In this document: positions 44,415-55,101 of the stretch, in pieces
Layout of the letters: every line of letters starts with the position of its first letter
Position numbering within the stretch: position 1 is the first letter of the stretch
Assembly (NCBI GenBank): GCA_030340625.1
Contig: JAOPHQ010000594.1
Location: 124,001 to 188,000, forward strand
Reading direction: 5' to 3'
Source: Merluccius polli
Lineage: Eukaryota > Chordata > Actinopteri > Gadiformes > Merlucciidae
Length of the DNA: 64,000 nt
The notes under the pieces: generated by a model
The model's database searches: none
What the model was told of the DNA's origin: nothing
What the model saw: only the letters and a program-made list of their open reading frames with translations
Made by a program: the position numbers and the translations under genes

Positions 44415-45229
44415 AGGTGAGCAAAATAAGGTGGCAAGATTTGCAATCGGTTTATTATTATGTTAAGGATTTACGCACGAGGGGAGATCATTTTCAGTGT
44501 TAATGTGGGATAACGTCGGATGAGTAAACGTGTTTAAAAAATCAGTTAAGTTATCAAGTTAAATTGTGTTTGTCTTTAAGTGAAGATGTTTTTTTAACAA
44601 AAATATGTTTAAATGTATTCAAAATATGTTTAAAAACACACAAAGGTGTTAAAATGTGTTAAAAACATTATGTAAAAATGTGTTTTAAAAAGATGTTAAA
44701 AACATAGGATGTAAAAATGTGTTTTAAAAAATATTTGAGCTTGAAATGGCGGACGGTTGACGGTGAGACAACGCGGGGGGTGCGGACAACAGCGGTTCGT
44801 CGATGGGGCGTGAGGGCGAGGCAGAGGAACAAGATGGCGCGAGGGGAGACCGTGGGGGCGGAGCCGCTTACCGGGAGAACTGTTAGAATGTTAGCCAGCA
44901 GCCCCCGCCGGCCACCCTAGGAAAAGGACCGCGAAGATGGCCCGAGAAAACCGCAAGTGTGTGGTACCGGGAACCGAGACCCGACCCCACCAACTCAACA
45001 CCCGACCTGACCAACAAGTTGCTCCGTGGAAATGGGCAGTTTCCAGGACAATCCCGGAAATGCGGAATAAAACCACCATCCACCATGAAACGATGGGTGT
45101 CATGGCGGACGCGGTCAGACGTCAAAGAAGTGCAGAAACCCAGGAGGCTGGACTCTCGCCCGGACGTGTGCGGGTCCGTGTTGGGACAGGTTTGCAGTGC
45201 TGTCTGGGTGCGAGGGGGGTTCGGGAGAG
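44415..45229. other. Unassigned, GC-rich second half
   Basis: AT-rich GTTTAAAA-type repeats (44520-44740), then a GC-rich segment with several ATGGCG motifs that is open on both strands. This looks like the start of a decayed element leading into the TTF-hAT fragment. Confidence 0.35.
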
Positions 45230-45590
45230 AGGTCCCGCAGGCGTCATATACACACTGCCTACAATGCTGACAGGCTTCACCTTGTTGTAGTGGCCGTTGT
45301 GAGCAATGTGCAACGAGTGGGGAGTTTTCTGGAGCTGTGCAGCTTCTTCTCAAACCCTGTAGCCCACGGTCTGCTCATGGAGGAGCAGATAACTGGACCC
45401 CACTGAAGACATGGTCAGATACACGCTGGGCATGGCGGTATACCGCTTTGTGGGCTATAAAGAAACTACTCCCTGCCATGGATATTATGGGATGGAGGCC
45501 AGAGCTGTACATGGACAGGTTGACCGGCAGTTTGCTTTACTTCTCGCCCTGTTTGAGGATGTATTCTGAGTCACCATCTCCATGTCAGAC
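45230..45590 (+). pseudogene. TTF-type hAT transposase fragment
   Basis: Frames together read AYNADRLHLVVVAVVSNVQR then SFLELCSFFSNPVAHGLLM, then DTRWAWRYTALWAIKKLLPA and ALLLALFEDVF. This is the segment around the conserved H-R-L-x-L and D-T-R-W-x-x-R motifs of fish TTF-type zinc-finger hAT proteins. At least two frameshifts are present. Both termini of the gene are absent. Confidence 0.65.
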
Positions 45591-45866
45591 CAGCTACCAT
45601 CTCCGTGTCAGAGACCAGCTACCATACCATACACCAGCAAAAGCAACCTCGCATCTCTGTAGCAAGAAAACATCTCTGGCGCCGCCACTGGGGGGGCATC
45701 GCATACCAACACCGTCCGAGAGGACAAGGACCAGTCCATGTAAACGGCATCTGTGGTCCCAGGTATATAAGGGTGTTACGAGGTAATGAGCCTGCACTGT
45801 GAAGGGGGCCCTCCGGCCCAGATCCATGGTGTTTAGTTAACACCACCAAGTCTTCATCCACTTAGG

Positions 45867-46178
45867 ATGTCTCCATGGTCAGGATGTGTTTGTCTCCATG
45901 GTCAGGATGTGTTTGTCTTCATGGTGAGGATGTGTTTGTCTCCATGGTCAGGATGTGTTTGTCTTCATGGTCAGGATGTGTTTGTCTCCATGGTCAGGAT
46001 GTTTGTCTCCATGGTTAGGATGTGTTTGTCTTCATGGTCAGGATGTGTTTGTCTCCATGGTCAGGATGTTTGTCTTCATGCTCAGGATGTGTATGTCTTC
46101 ATGGTCAGGATGTGTTTGTCTCCATGGTCAGGATGTGTTTGTCTCCATTGTCAGAATGTGTTTGTCTTCATGGTCATT
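45867..46178. repeat. Minisatellite, ~22-23-bp units
   Basis: About 14 copies of TCTCCATGGTCAGGATGTGTTTG and a TCTTCATGG variant, with some units shortened by four bases. Frames giving repeated MVRMCLSPWSGC are artefacts. Confidence 0.95.
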
Positions 46179-46179
46179 A

Positions 46180-46735
46180 TCGCGCGCAAATTGCCGCCTC
46201 CATTCACTTTCTATGGGACGCGAGCAATTCGCTGCGCAAAGCACGCTGGGATTGCTTGCGGCGCAGCGCCGCTGCCTGGCTCCGCTTCTAAATTTGCATA
46301 AAGTTGGGAAATTTTAACTTTATGCAAATACGAGCGGCGCGAATCCACGCGGTTACCAGTCAGCAAACAGGACGTGGGCGTGGGCCGTGACGTTGACCCT
46401 TCTGATTCATTACCACAATGCGGGCGGGAGCTAGTTGATCCACTAGTCAACACGCCCCCTGCGAACGAGTCTTCAAGGCCGCGCGATGTCACGCGGATAA
46501 TTCGCGTATAGTGGATATTCACGGTTCAAGGCGGCCTGATGTCACACGGATAATTCGCGTATAGTGGATATTCAGCGTGATGGGATTGCTTGCGGTGCGG
46601 AGCCAGCCTGCGCCAGAAATTTGCATTAAGTTGAGAAATCTCAACTTTATTCAAATGAGCATGGCGCGAAGCCACGCGGTCACCAATCAACAAACAGGAC
46701 GTGGGCATGACGTTGACCCTCCTCAATTATATGAC
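46180..46735. mobile_element. Overlapping MITE copies (CACTATACGCGAAT family)
   Basis: Related to 48708-49023. Contains CCATTCACTTTCTATGGGAC, ACGTTGACCCTTCTGATTCA and ends ATAATTCGCGTATAGTGG (about 46520). A second partial end follows at 46545-46568 and then a second internal segment up to 46730. The left terminus of the first copy is lost in the minisatellite. Confidence 0.7.
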
Positions 46736-47741
46736 CCCTCTCTCCCTTCCTACAGGGATAACATAAAACGAAATGCTGCCTGGAGGAAGGTTGCCGATAT
46801 TGTCAGTTTCACCGGTGGGTATAAGTTATATTTAGATAATGTTAGCTGGATGATGAATTAGCTTATAGTTTTACCTCAATACATTTGATTGGTAAATTCC
46901 AACTTCATGTTCCACCTATAAACAGTTCATACAGCATCTAAACTCTTGATATATGTAGACCCATTATATCAGATGAGTAAATAAACAAGTACATCATTTA
47001 AGCACATCAAGTCCACTGCTTTTTCTGCTTTCTTCATCAGATGAGGTATGTAAAAGGACATGGAAAAACCTTAGGGACACATACCTAAAGAAATTAATAA
47101 AGACTGGGAGAAGAATAGGAGTGGGGCTGGTGCCACAGCGAAGCAGCCATGGCGCTTCATGGCTGTGATGGGCTTCCTTGCACCGTTTGTTGAGCAAAGG
47201 GCAACAACCAGCAACATCAGGCCGAGCCAGCAAATGGCCACAGCTGTACGTGACCCTGTCAATCAGCCCCCCCCCCCGGTCCTGCCAGGTTCAGATATGA
47301 ACCAGCCAGCTAAAAGTAGTTGCTGAAGGTACAGCCAGCCAGGCAGAGGCAGATTGGTACAGTGAGGAGGACACGGCAGCAAGCAGGAACCAGGCAGCAG
47401 GAACCAGGCAGCAGGCACCAGATAGCAGCCAGCAGGCACTAGGCACCAGGCACCAGCGAGCGGGCACCAGCGAGCGGGCACCAGCGAGCGGGCACCAGCG
47501 AGCGGGCACCAGCGAGCGGGCACCAGCGAGCGGGCACCAGCGAGCGGGCACCAGCGAGCAGTTGGTTAAAGGAGGAAGCAACAGCAGCCAGAGTTGTCAC
47601 CATTTGAGTCCCGGCTCATTACTGTCTTTGAGTCAGCTCCTCCTACCCCCCAGCCAGCCACCACAACAACAGTACAGGAAGATGAGGATGGTCTTTTTTT
47701 GAGGAGCTTACTCCCAGATCTAAAAAGACTACCCCAGTCAT
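46715..47741 (+). pseudogene. MADF-BESS domain gene, probably transposon-derived
   Basis: The MADF (Myb/SANT-like DNA-binding) domain is split over two exons. LYDPSLPSYRDNIKRNAAW then RKVADIVSFT (to about 46813, donor GTGGGT) is followed, after an acceptor CTTCATCAG (about 47033), by CKRTWKNLRDTYL, a 1-bp deletion, DWEKNRSGAGATAKQPWRFM and FLAPFVEQR. A Gln/Pro-rich linker has expanded into a 14-bp VNTR. The C-terminal DEDGLFLRSLLPDLKRLPQS is a BESS motif used for protein-protein contacts. MADF-BESS proteins are DNA-binding regulators and many fish copies come from Harbinger accessory genes. The first helix is missing, replaced by MITE sequence directly before LYD. Confidence 0.72.
47451..47560. 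repeat. 14-bp VNTR (CACCAGCGAGCGGG)n
   Basis: Nearly eight perfect units inside the linker region of the MADF-BESS gene, preceded by looser CAGGCAGCAGGAACC repeats from about 47380. Confidence 0.96.
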
Positions 47742-47759
47742 GAGCTTATTTATGAAACA

Positions 47760-48373
47760 GGGGAGGATTCAGTAGTTTAAATGCTCAATGGTTTCGTTTA
47801 AGTTATTTTGTTTTAGGGGAAAGGGGGTTGTAATGTTCAATTGTTTGAATATTCTATCGTTCAATGTCATTTTTTTTAGGGGAATGTAGGGTTGTAATAA
47901 ATATTTTGAATATTCTCATGTATCCCTTCATTTTTTCCATAGAACTATGCAATACACATACAGGTACAATATTATTGCAAATATTTTTCAACTTTGGAGC
48001 TGCTGCTCCCAAAATAATTTAACACTCCATGTACTCATCTTAGTGGGATTTTAGGGTGTAGAATGGACTCTAATACCAATTCACCAAAACAATTAGCATG
48101 TTAGGGAATATGTTCACTTATTTTGTTTACTAGCTTTGTAGTGCTGTTCCTATTGTTTCATTGAAAAAAACATCCTTTTACTATGAACATACATAGGGTG
48201 CACTTTCAGAGGAGTTTCTCTTGTCTAATTTTACCGTGCATGTTCATGAGGAAATTAGACTAGAGACTCCGCTGAAAGTGCACATGAAAATAATCTATGC
48301 ATTTAATCATGACTAACAAACAAAAAACACAACTCCAACTCAAATATTTTCATATTTATTCAAAAATAAATGT
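47760..48373. other. No gene seen
   Basis: Contains a repeated segment (GTAATGTTCAATTGTTTGAAT-like at about 47830 and 47893) and an inverted pair around 48199-48285 (GTGCACTTTCAGAGGAGT and its inverse). Likely MITE debris. Confidence 0.4.
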
Positions 48374-48381
48374 GCTCACAT

Positions 48382-49304
48382 CAGAGGTTGCGCTAGACTT
48401 TTTCGTTGTCTGACAGGGTCATAAAAATCCTGCCATAATCTATTTTTACCGGTCACTTTCATTTTTAAAATGATATAATGACATGTTCAATAGCATTTAA
48501 TTTTAATTCATTTTTAATTAATATTCAGTCCAAACAAGCTGAACAAATAATCCACACCGTGGATACACACATCAAGCAGAAGAATATGTAACTTTTTCTC
48601 CTCAGTAACAAAAACAACTGACTGTGTGGCCCCAGTAGCGAAATATGAACAATGAATAATGAAATATGAAGAGGTCACGTGTGGCCTAAACGCACAGTCT
48701 GACCGTCAAGCCCCACTATACGCGAATCGCCTGGCGGCCAATTCCGCCTCCATTCACTTTCTATGGGACACGAGCGATTCGCTGCGCAAAGCATGCTGGG
48801 ATTGCTTGTGACACGAATCCACGCGGTCACCAATCAACAAAGAGGACGTGGGCGTGGGCGTGACGTTGACCCTTCTGATTCATCACCACAATGCGGGCGG
48901 GAGCTAGTTGATCCACTAGTCAACACGCGGGAGCTAGTTCATCCACTAGTCAACACGCCCCCAAGCGAACAAGTTTTCAAGGCGGCGCGATGTCACGCGG
49001 ATAATTCATGTATAGTGGGGCTTCTAGGTCACACCTTCCTCCTGGTCCGCATGGACTTGAAGCGCGTGCCCGCTTGCGCGTAATCAAATGTTTCAAGTGG
49101 GTTTGTTGTTTCAAATGTTTCAACACTCAACTGCCGTGACATTTTTCTTCTTTTCTACTTTTCCTCTTCTACAAGGGCCAATTAATATGCTCATCGCCAA
49201 CAAGTGGTCAGGGGTGTGAATTGCAATCTGTCAAAATGACGGATGGCCCTCAGATTTTTCCAAAACGATCAATGACGGAAAATATTCGGTTAACGCGACC
49301 CCTG
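48382..49304. mobile_element. hAT element with perfect GCTCACAT TSD
   Basis: CAGAGGTTGCGCTAGAC and the inverse of CGGTTAACGCGACCCCTG are the termini. GCTCACAT is repeated exactly (48374-48381, 49305-49312). No transposase coding is visible. A MITE of the CACTATACGCGAAT family is nested within. Confidence 0.9.
48708..49023. mobile_element. Nested MITE (CACTATACGCGAAT family)
   Basis: AAGCCCCACTATACGCGAAT and its inverse with two changes form the TIRs. The interior matches 46190-46520, with an extra duplicated GGGAGCTAGTTGATCCACTA unit. Superfamily not settled because no TSD is obvious. Confidence 0.8.
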
Positions 49305-49312
49305 GCTCACAT

Positions 49313-49777
49313 GGAGTATTACTAATATAGCACCTTTGATGTCTTCGTTTGATGCTCTGCTGGTCCTGAGTAGCTCAGATCCTCTGCATGCATGTTGCTC
49401 AGCAGCATCATGCTCTCCAAAGCCTGAATGTTGTAGGTTGCAAATAAATTAAATTGTCAATATGGGCAGAGGGACACAGAGACAAGATAGCAGGCAGGCA
49501 TATTAAGAGGGAGAGAGAGGGATGGAGATTAACACAGGAAGACAAGGGCAAGCAGGCAAACTGCCAAGGCTATGGCCCAGAAGCTGTCGCACATCATAAT
49601 AACATTTTTGACCATGTTCAGTGAACAGGGCTCTGACTGGAATTGTCATTAATTAAAACAATCTTGGTAACCTTCCCTCATCCACAATTGCATCAGTAAT
49701 TTCATATTTGCTGACCAGCACCAGATAAATAACTATGTATACTAAATAACGTTTTCTGTTTGAGCTAAATATGTAGT
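49313..49777. other. No gene seen
   Basis: Ordinary AT-rich sequence upstream of the second Ty3-type element. No LTR was recognised. Confidence 0.35.
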
Positions 49778-50798
49778 TTGGACATTGGATTCCTTCTATA
49801 TGTTACTTATCAAGTGTGGTTAGAGGAGTTTGCTCTTCAGACCCAGGACACAGTGCAGCAGAGACGAGCCGACCAGATGAACGACCTCACTGCCATGTTT
49901 CAGACTCTGTCACTGCAGGTGGCGCCTCTCGCAGCAGCAGGTGTCCCAGCTCCAGCCCCAGCCCCAGTTCCACCCCTGCCTGCCCCCCTGTCCCAACCGG
50001 CACTTTCGATCGCCCACTCCTGTGAGCCCGTTCTAGCGAACCCCCGTCCCTTCGATGGGACCTTTTCTCAGTTCCGGGGGTTCAGCCTGCAATGCGAGCT
50101 CATATTCCATCACCAACCCAGCCAGTTCCACTCACCGGCCACACGAGTGGCCTTCATCACCAATCTCACCACCGGCAACGCCCTCAACTGGTCTCAAGCC
50201 ATCCTCAGTGCCCGTCCCGACCTCTTTGAGGACTATATGGCCTTCATGGCCGTATTCAGGAGGGTTTTCGACCATCCCGCCGCCAGGCTGGATGTCGGGG
50301 CACAACTTATGTCACTGCATCATGGGAATCGCTTGGTAGCTGTCTATGCTACGGAGTTCCGGACCCTAGCAGCAGGCTCCCTGCTGCTAGGGTCCGGAAC
50401 TCCGTAGCATAGGGTGGAATGACGCTGGCCTAAGGAACGCCTTCCGCCAGGGGCTGAGCGAGCAGTTGAAGGACGAGCTTGTCCGAGACAGGCCCGCCTC
50501 TCTGGACGACCTGGTGCCATTGGCCGTCGACATTGACGAACGTATCCGGGAGTGCCAGAGGGGACGCCTGTCGACCACCCTGCCCAACCCGGTCCCAGGA
50601 GCCCCTTTTCTCCGGGCCAGTCCTCCCTCGGCAACGGAACCGGCCGATCCAACACATGCCGTCCCCAAGCCGATGCAGTTGGGCAGAGCACGTCTGACTG
50701 CGGCGGAGAAGGCACATAGGAGGAACGAGGGACGGTCCCTCTATTGTGGGGAGGAGGGACATCGTCATGACACCTGTCCTCTCTGGCCAAAAGACTAG
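49778..50798 (+). pseudogene. Ty3-type Gag of the second element
   Basis: The frame from about 49840 has a Pro/Ala-rich N-terminal region and then capsid (RPFDGTFSQFRGFSLQCELI, FITNLTTGNALNWSQAIL, FMAVFRRVFDHPA, HHGNRLVAVYATEFRTLAAG). At 50376 it is broken by a short inverted duplication. It resumes with WNDAGLRNAFRQGLSEQLKD and LDDLVPLAVDIDERIRE. The knuckle is SLYCGEEGHRHDTCP, in which the first Cys of C-x2-C-x4-H-x4-C is Ser, so zinc binding would be lost. Confidence 0.85.
50344..50412. repeat. Perfect 33-bp inverted duplication
   Basis: CTATGCTACGGAGTTCCGG...CAGCAGG is followed after CTC by its exact inverse. Only one orientation belongs to gag, so the second half is a local inverted copy. 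Confidence 0.95.
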
Positions 50799-50885
50799 GC
50801 TCACCTGAAGGGGGAATTCAGGTGAGCCGAGTCACGCACCCTACCAACCGCCAATCCGGCCCACTTCAACGTCACCCTCTCCTGG

Positions 50886-51176
50886 TTGGACCGGACTCTC
50901 ACCGTGGGGGCCATCATTGACTCGGGCGCTGATGAGAGCTTCATCGACGTCAAGTTGGCCCACTCGGCGGCGGTTCACCTCATCATGCTGGAGTCTCCCC
51001 TCGCCGTCTCAGCACTAGACGGTCACAGCCTAGGCCCCCTCACCCATCGCACGGAGCCGCTCACCATGACCATCTCCGGGAACCACAGCGAGGAGATCCG
51101 GTTTTACCTCCTGAGGTCTCCCCAAGCGCCCCTCATCTTAGGTCGGCGCTGCTCCCAGGGCTTCACCAACACTCCG

Positions 51177-51178
<2 letters not shown>
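50886..51178 (+). pseudogene. Ty3-type retropepsin
   Basis: TVGAIIDSGADESFIDVKLA holds the catalytic D-S-G-A, and SPQAPLILGRRC the C-terminal ILG motif. The stretch between protease and RT is missing and a poly-C tract sits at the junction. Confidence 0.85.

Positions 51179-51207
<29 letters not shown>
51179..51207. repeat. Poly-C tract at a deletion junction
   Basis: About 27 consecutive C between protease and RT coding. Confidence 0.95.
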
Positions 51208-51226
51208 GACGCTACCTGACCTTTCC

Positions 51227-51809
51227 TTGGTGCCGAAGGTTTACCACGACTTAGGGGAGGCGTTTAGCAAGGACCGAGCCTGCACTCTGCCTCCGCACCG
51301 ACCCTACGACTGCGCCATTAAACTGACTCCAGGGAGCAAATACCCCGTCAGCCGCCTCTACAGCCTCGCTCCTCCGGAGAAGAGGGCTATGGACGAATAC
51401 ATCTCCGAGTGCCTGACGGAGGGACTCATCCAACCCTCGAATTCCCCGGTGGCAGCGGGTTTCTTCTTCGTCAAGAAGAAGGAGGGGTCCCTCCGCCCCT
51501 GCGTTGATTACCGGGGGCTGAACGCCATCACCAGGCGGAACACCTACCCTCTCCCCCTCATGAGTTCCAACTTCGAACCCCTCCTTGGAGACACGGTGTT
51601 CACGAAGTTGGATCTTTGGAACGCTTACCACCTGGTTCGGATTCGTGAGGGGGATGAGTGGAAGACGGCGTTCAAGTCCCCCCGAGGGCACTACGAGTAC
51701 CTTGTCATGCCGTTTGGTCTTACCAATGCCCCAGCCGTCTTCCAGGCAATGATGAATGATATCCTGAGGGACATGCTGGACGTGTTCGTTGTTCTGTACC
51801 TCAACATCA
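51227..51809 (+). pseudogene. Ty3-type reverse transcriptase, cut before YLDD
   Basis: YPVSRLYSLAPPEKRAMDEY, NSPVAAGFFFVKKKEGSLRP then CVDYRGLN, FTKLDLWNAYHLVRIREGDE (first catalytic Asp), YEYLVMPFGLTNAPAVFQ. Coding stops at DVFVVLYL, one codon before the catalytic Asp pair. Unrelated sequence (AAGATGGCCGCC) follows from about 51815. The enzyme is dead. Confidence 0.9.
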
Positions 51810-51814
51810 ATTCA

Positions 51815-52990
51815 AGATGGCCGCCAAACGAACCCCATGGGCCTTGGCAACATGAAAAATTCTTAACTAGACACCTTTAGGGTCCTAAAAAAACAGGTTA
51901 CAAAAAAATGCCATGTGGGTACATGGGAACCTATGTCTCCTGCTAGACTAGAACTAGTCTACGTTTAAATGTTAAGCGGGTAAATAACCGCTGTAACGAG
52001 TAAAACAAATTTATATTTAGCGTTCACTGACAGAGCTACAATACCAAACAGTGTACAGAGCAGGAAGTAAACCGGAAATGAGTCCGCTGAGTACGCTTAC
52101 CGTAGCACGTGATATAAATATATATATATATATAATCAGGTAATATATATTCAGGTAATATTCTGACATGAATAAAGAGGACATATCTACATTGAGCCTA
52201 TTGTTATCATCGTAAATGTAGTACTGTAGTAAAAGATAGGTCAGTACATGACCAATGGTTTACTATGATGTGTTTAGTAGTAATAGGGAATCGATCTATA
52301 TTGTATTGATAGCCAATTGTTTATGATTGGTTCTATATTGTATTGATTACCTATTGTTTATGATCGGTTTTATATTGTATTGATTACCCCCGCGTGACAG
52401 GTCGCGTCACAGCCTATCAGAGAAATTAATATTCATGATCAAATGTTTTGATATATGTTTAACCATGAAAGGAAGTGACTTCCATATGGTTAACTAAGCA
52501 GGTTTCACAAAGATTTAATTTCTAAATTGAAATGTATTTTAAGTATTGATTGATGTTGAATCTTAAAATACAATTTGTACTACAATATGTTTGATATTTT
52601 GGCATTTTTCGTACTGAAGAGCTCTGATATCAGTTTTTATTTTGATAAGCCTAACATGGGACCTGATTTAAAGCAGATTAATAGTATATTCATAAATGTG
52701 GTCTATGGGAAAAGCTACTGATGTTCATGTTGTGAAGGACTTTAAACTGAATATTGATTCCTTTTGTTTGGGAACAACACGGCAGCAGAACATGATCAAT
52801 TATTAAAGATATGTGCACACCTGTTGAGGATTTGTAACGTCTGCTACTTCTATTATTTTAGTCCTGTTTATTGTGTGCATGTAAGGGACTAGTGTTTTGT
52901 TATATTTGTTCATAAAGCATAATGGTAATAAACAAGTCAGTGCATCCAACTGAATGTTGTCGTGTGTTGGATGATCCTTCCCGTTTGCTC
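51815..52990. other. No gene seen
   Basis: AT-rich with a TA tract near 52115 and three TTTATGATTGG/TATTGTATTGATTAC repeats (52270-52390). TCAGGTAATAT is duplicated at about 52136 and 52150. Confidence 0.4.
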
Positions 52991-53009
52991 AGTGTAAATC
53001 CTCCAAGCT

Positions 53010-53340
53010 GAGCAGATGTTTCTCCAGAGCTCAGCTCTCTGTTGGTTCTCCTAGCAGCACACCTGGATGTCCTTCCAGCCCCTTGGATCCCAGCAGGTCT
53101 CTATGGTGTCCTGCCCCCTGACATCGGCTCGGTCTTCAGTCCCTCCCACTGGCTCTTCTTGGACTCACTGGTGGCTCGGGGGACCGTGAGCTCAGTCCTC
53201 TGGAGACATGTCCTCCAACACGTCACAACACACAATCTTCACTGTTCTTAAATCTTCACACTATTCACTTCATGTTGTCCTATGATAGTAGAATTATAGT
53301 GAACAATGGAAGATGTTTAAATAGGATTAATAAAGTACCT
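53010..53340 (+). CDS. Candidate terminal exon with polyA signal, unknown
   Basis: An open plus-strand frame following possible acceptors (TTTCTCCAG, CTCCTAGCAG) reads LAAHLDVLPAPWIPAGLYGV, then LPPDIGSVFSPSHWLFLDSL and VARGTVSSVLWRHVLQHV, and stops at 53249. An AATAAA is at about 53329. Composition is plausible for a folded protein. I do not recognise it. It could equally be the end of an unrecognised mobile element. Confidence 0.28.
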
Positions 53341-53409
53341 ATAATCTAATGGTCATGGTGATAACAGGATGTACTCATGAAAAATGTTGTGTGTCGGGGG
53401 GGAGGGGGG

Positions 53410-53885
53410 GTTGTAGTGTAGTGGCGAGAGAGTTCAACTCCCAGCTGAAAGGTACTGCGTTCAATCCCTAATCCTGTAGCATCCTCTAGAGCAAGATGCC
53501 CCCTAACCCCTACCTGCTCCTTCATCACATGTATCTGTACTGTCTAACCCCTACCTGCTCCTTCATCACATGTATCTGTACTGTCTAACCCCTACCTGCT
53601 CCTTCATCACATGTATCTGTACTGTCTAACCCCTACCTGCTCCTTCATCACATGTATCTGTACTGTCTAACCCCTACCTGCTCCTTCATCACATGTATTT
53701 GTACTGTCTAACCCCTACCTGCTCCTTCATCACATGTATCTGTACTGTCTAAACCCTACCTGCTCCTTCATCACATGTATCTGTACTGTTTAACCCCTAC
53801 CTGCTCCTCCATCACACGTATCTGTATTCACTGGAAGCAGCTTTGGATGAACGTGTCTGATAAATGACTAAATAGTAAGATATGA
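53410..53885 (+). mobile_element. tRNA-derived SINE containing a 41-bp VNTR
   Basis: A pol III A box (TAGTGTAGTGGCG, about 53414) and B box (GCGTTCAATCCC, about 53457) open the element. GAGCAAGATGCCCCCTAACCCC follows, then eight 41-bp units CTGTCTAACCCCTACCTGCT... (53500-53830). The element closes with AAGCAGCTTTGGATGAACGT then GTCTGATAAATGACTAAATAG, the L2-type 3' tail used by fish SINEs. Confidence 0.8.
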
Positions 53886-53947
53886 GGCCGTTTATCCAAG
53901 CCATGTTTTGTTACTCTGTTATTGTTGAAGAGCCTTTGGTGCTCCAC

Positions 53948-53971
53948 ACACACACACACACACACACACAC
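53948..53971. repeat. (CA)n microsatellite
   Basis: Twelve CA units. Confidence 0.9.
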
Positions 53972-54279
53972 ATGGTTTAGTTCTGACTTTACCTGCCACA
54001 TTGTGTTACATTATCTGTAAGATAAGTATCTAACTTGGAAGCCGTTTGATTTGGGAGGAGGGCTGAACGATGGAAATATTATCGAACGCAACATCTGAAT
54101 CGCAGGAGCTGTCATTTTTTGTCAATGTCAGTGTTTAACCCCATTATAAATTAAGGATTTTGTAATTCCTCTGCACTGCTGAGGAAGCTGGTCTGCTCCT
54201 TGTCCACTTCAGGCTGCCAGGAAAAGACACTTGATGAACCTGAACTTGAAACAATGAGCCTACACACATCTTCATAGCA

Positions 54280-54302
54280 ACCCCCCCCCCCCCCCCCCCC
54301 CC
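54280..54302. repeat. Poly-C tract
   Basis: About 22 C in a row. Confidence 0.95.
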
Positions 54303-54329
54303 ATGTCTGGCTAGCACAAAGCACAGGAT

Positions 54330-54800
54330 GAACTATCAACCCCCCACCTTTCAAGACTATGTACAATGAGATTAAAAGCCAACAATGCGTCAGCACCCGA
54401 AAAAGTGTACTTTCTGAGGTGACCATTCAGCACACATAGATCTAGGATAGGACATAAACCTCCCCCTCTCCTTGGGACAAGGAAATATCATGAGTAAAAC
54501 CCAGCTTTCCTCTGTCGGTACTATTCTGATGGCTCCTTAATTAAACAGAGAAACTATTTTGTCTCTAAAGTCCCCAGTTACCACTGACATTAGGATCCCA
54601 TTGAAACTGGGAGGCTTTATGGCAAATTGAAGCCTGTAACCCCTCAGGACTGTGGCCAGCACCCAGGGATGAACCGCGCATCCAGTTCTCCGCCCTGTTG
54701 GCGAGCGTTCCCATATGGTCCAAAGTCACCACCAGAGGAGCAAGGGTCCTCCCTGGTGGCGGTATAAAGGATTGACTGTTGTTTTTTGTGTTGTTTTTTT
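54330..54800 (-). pseudogene. DIRS-type reverse transcriptase fragment
   Basis: The minus strand reads WVLATVLRGYRLQFAIKPPS, then NGILMSVVTGDFRDKIVSLF, a stop, GAIRIVPTEESWV, and after a frameshift PILDLCVLNGHLRKYTF. This is the N-terminal part of RT from fish DIRS/Ngaro elements, including the PxLDLRxLN motif. Upstream frames (LANRAENWM) are too decayed to place. It belongs to the same class as the RNase H piece at 43040, but on the opposite strand and 11 kb away. Confidence 0.75.
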
Positions 54801-55101
54801 GAGAAACCAATTTGCCCTTTGCATGACGCATGGTTGCAAATGAAATATTTTTATTTGAACAAAAGGGTTTTGCTCAAATAAAATAGCTCAAGCTCCTTCG
54901 TGGGAACTGTGGAGCTTGAGTCCCACCTCTCTCAGACAAACCCTCACTGGGGGCTGAGGATGGGATTTGAACCTGGAGGGCACTATAACCTGTGCCGCTT
55001 CTCCGGGAACACCATGGCGGGAACTGGGTCTGTAGGGCACTGTAGTTTCTCTCCTCCTGTTTTAGTCTCAGGGTGATCTGCGAAGGTCTGGTCGTCCCTG
55101 G

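Noticed and set aside
45867..46317. Cys-rich repeated frames resembling a secreted repeat protein
   Set aside because: A 22-23-bp minisatellite is open in all three frames and units of unequal length shift the frame.
47263..47581. Antisense frames rich in LVPARWCPLAGA repeats
   Set aside because: Reverse reading of the 14-bp VNTR; the supported gene is the MADF-BESS gene on the plus strand.
54890..55030. B-box-like GGTTCAAATCCC on the minus strand, possible tRNA or SINE
   Set aside because: No convincing A box and no cloverleaf; too weak to call.
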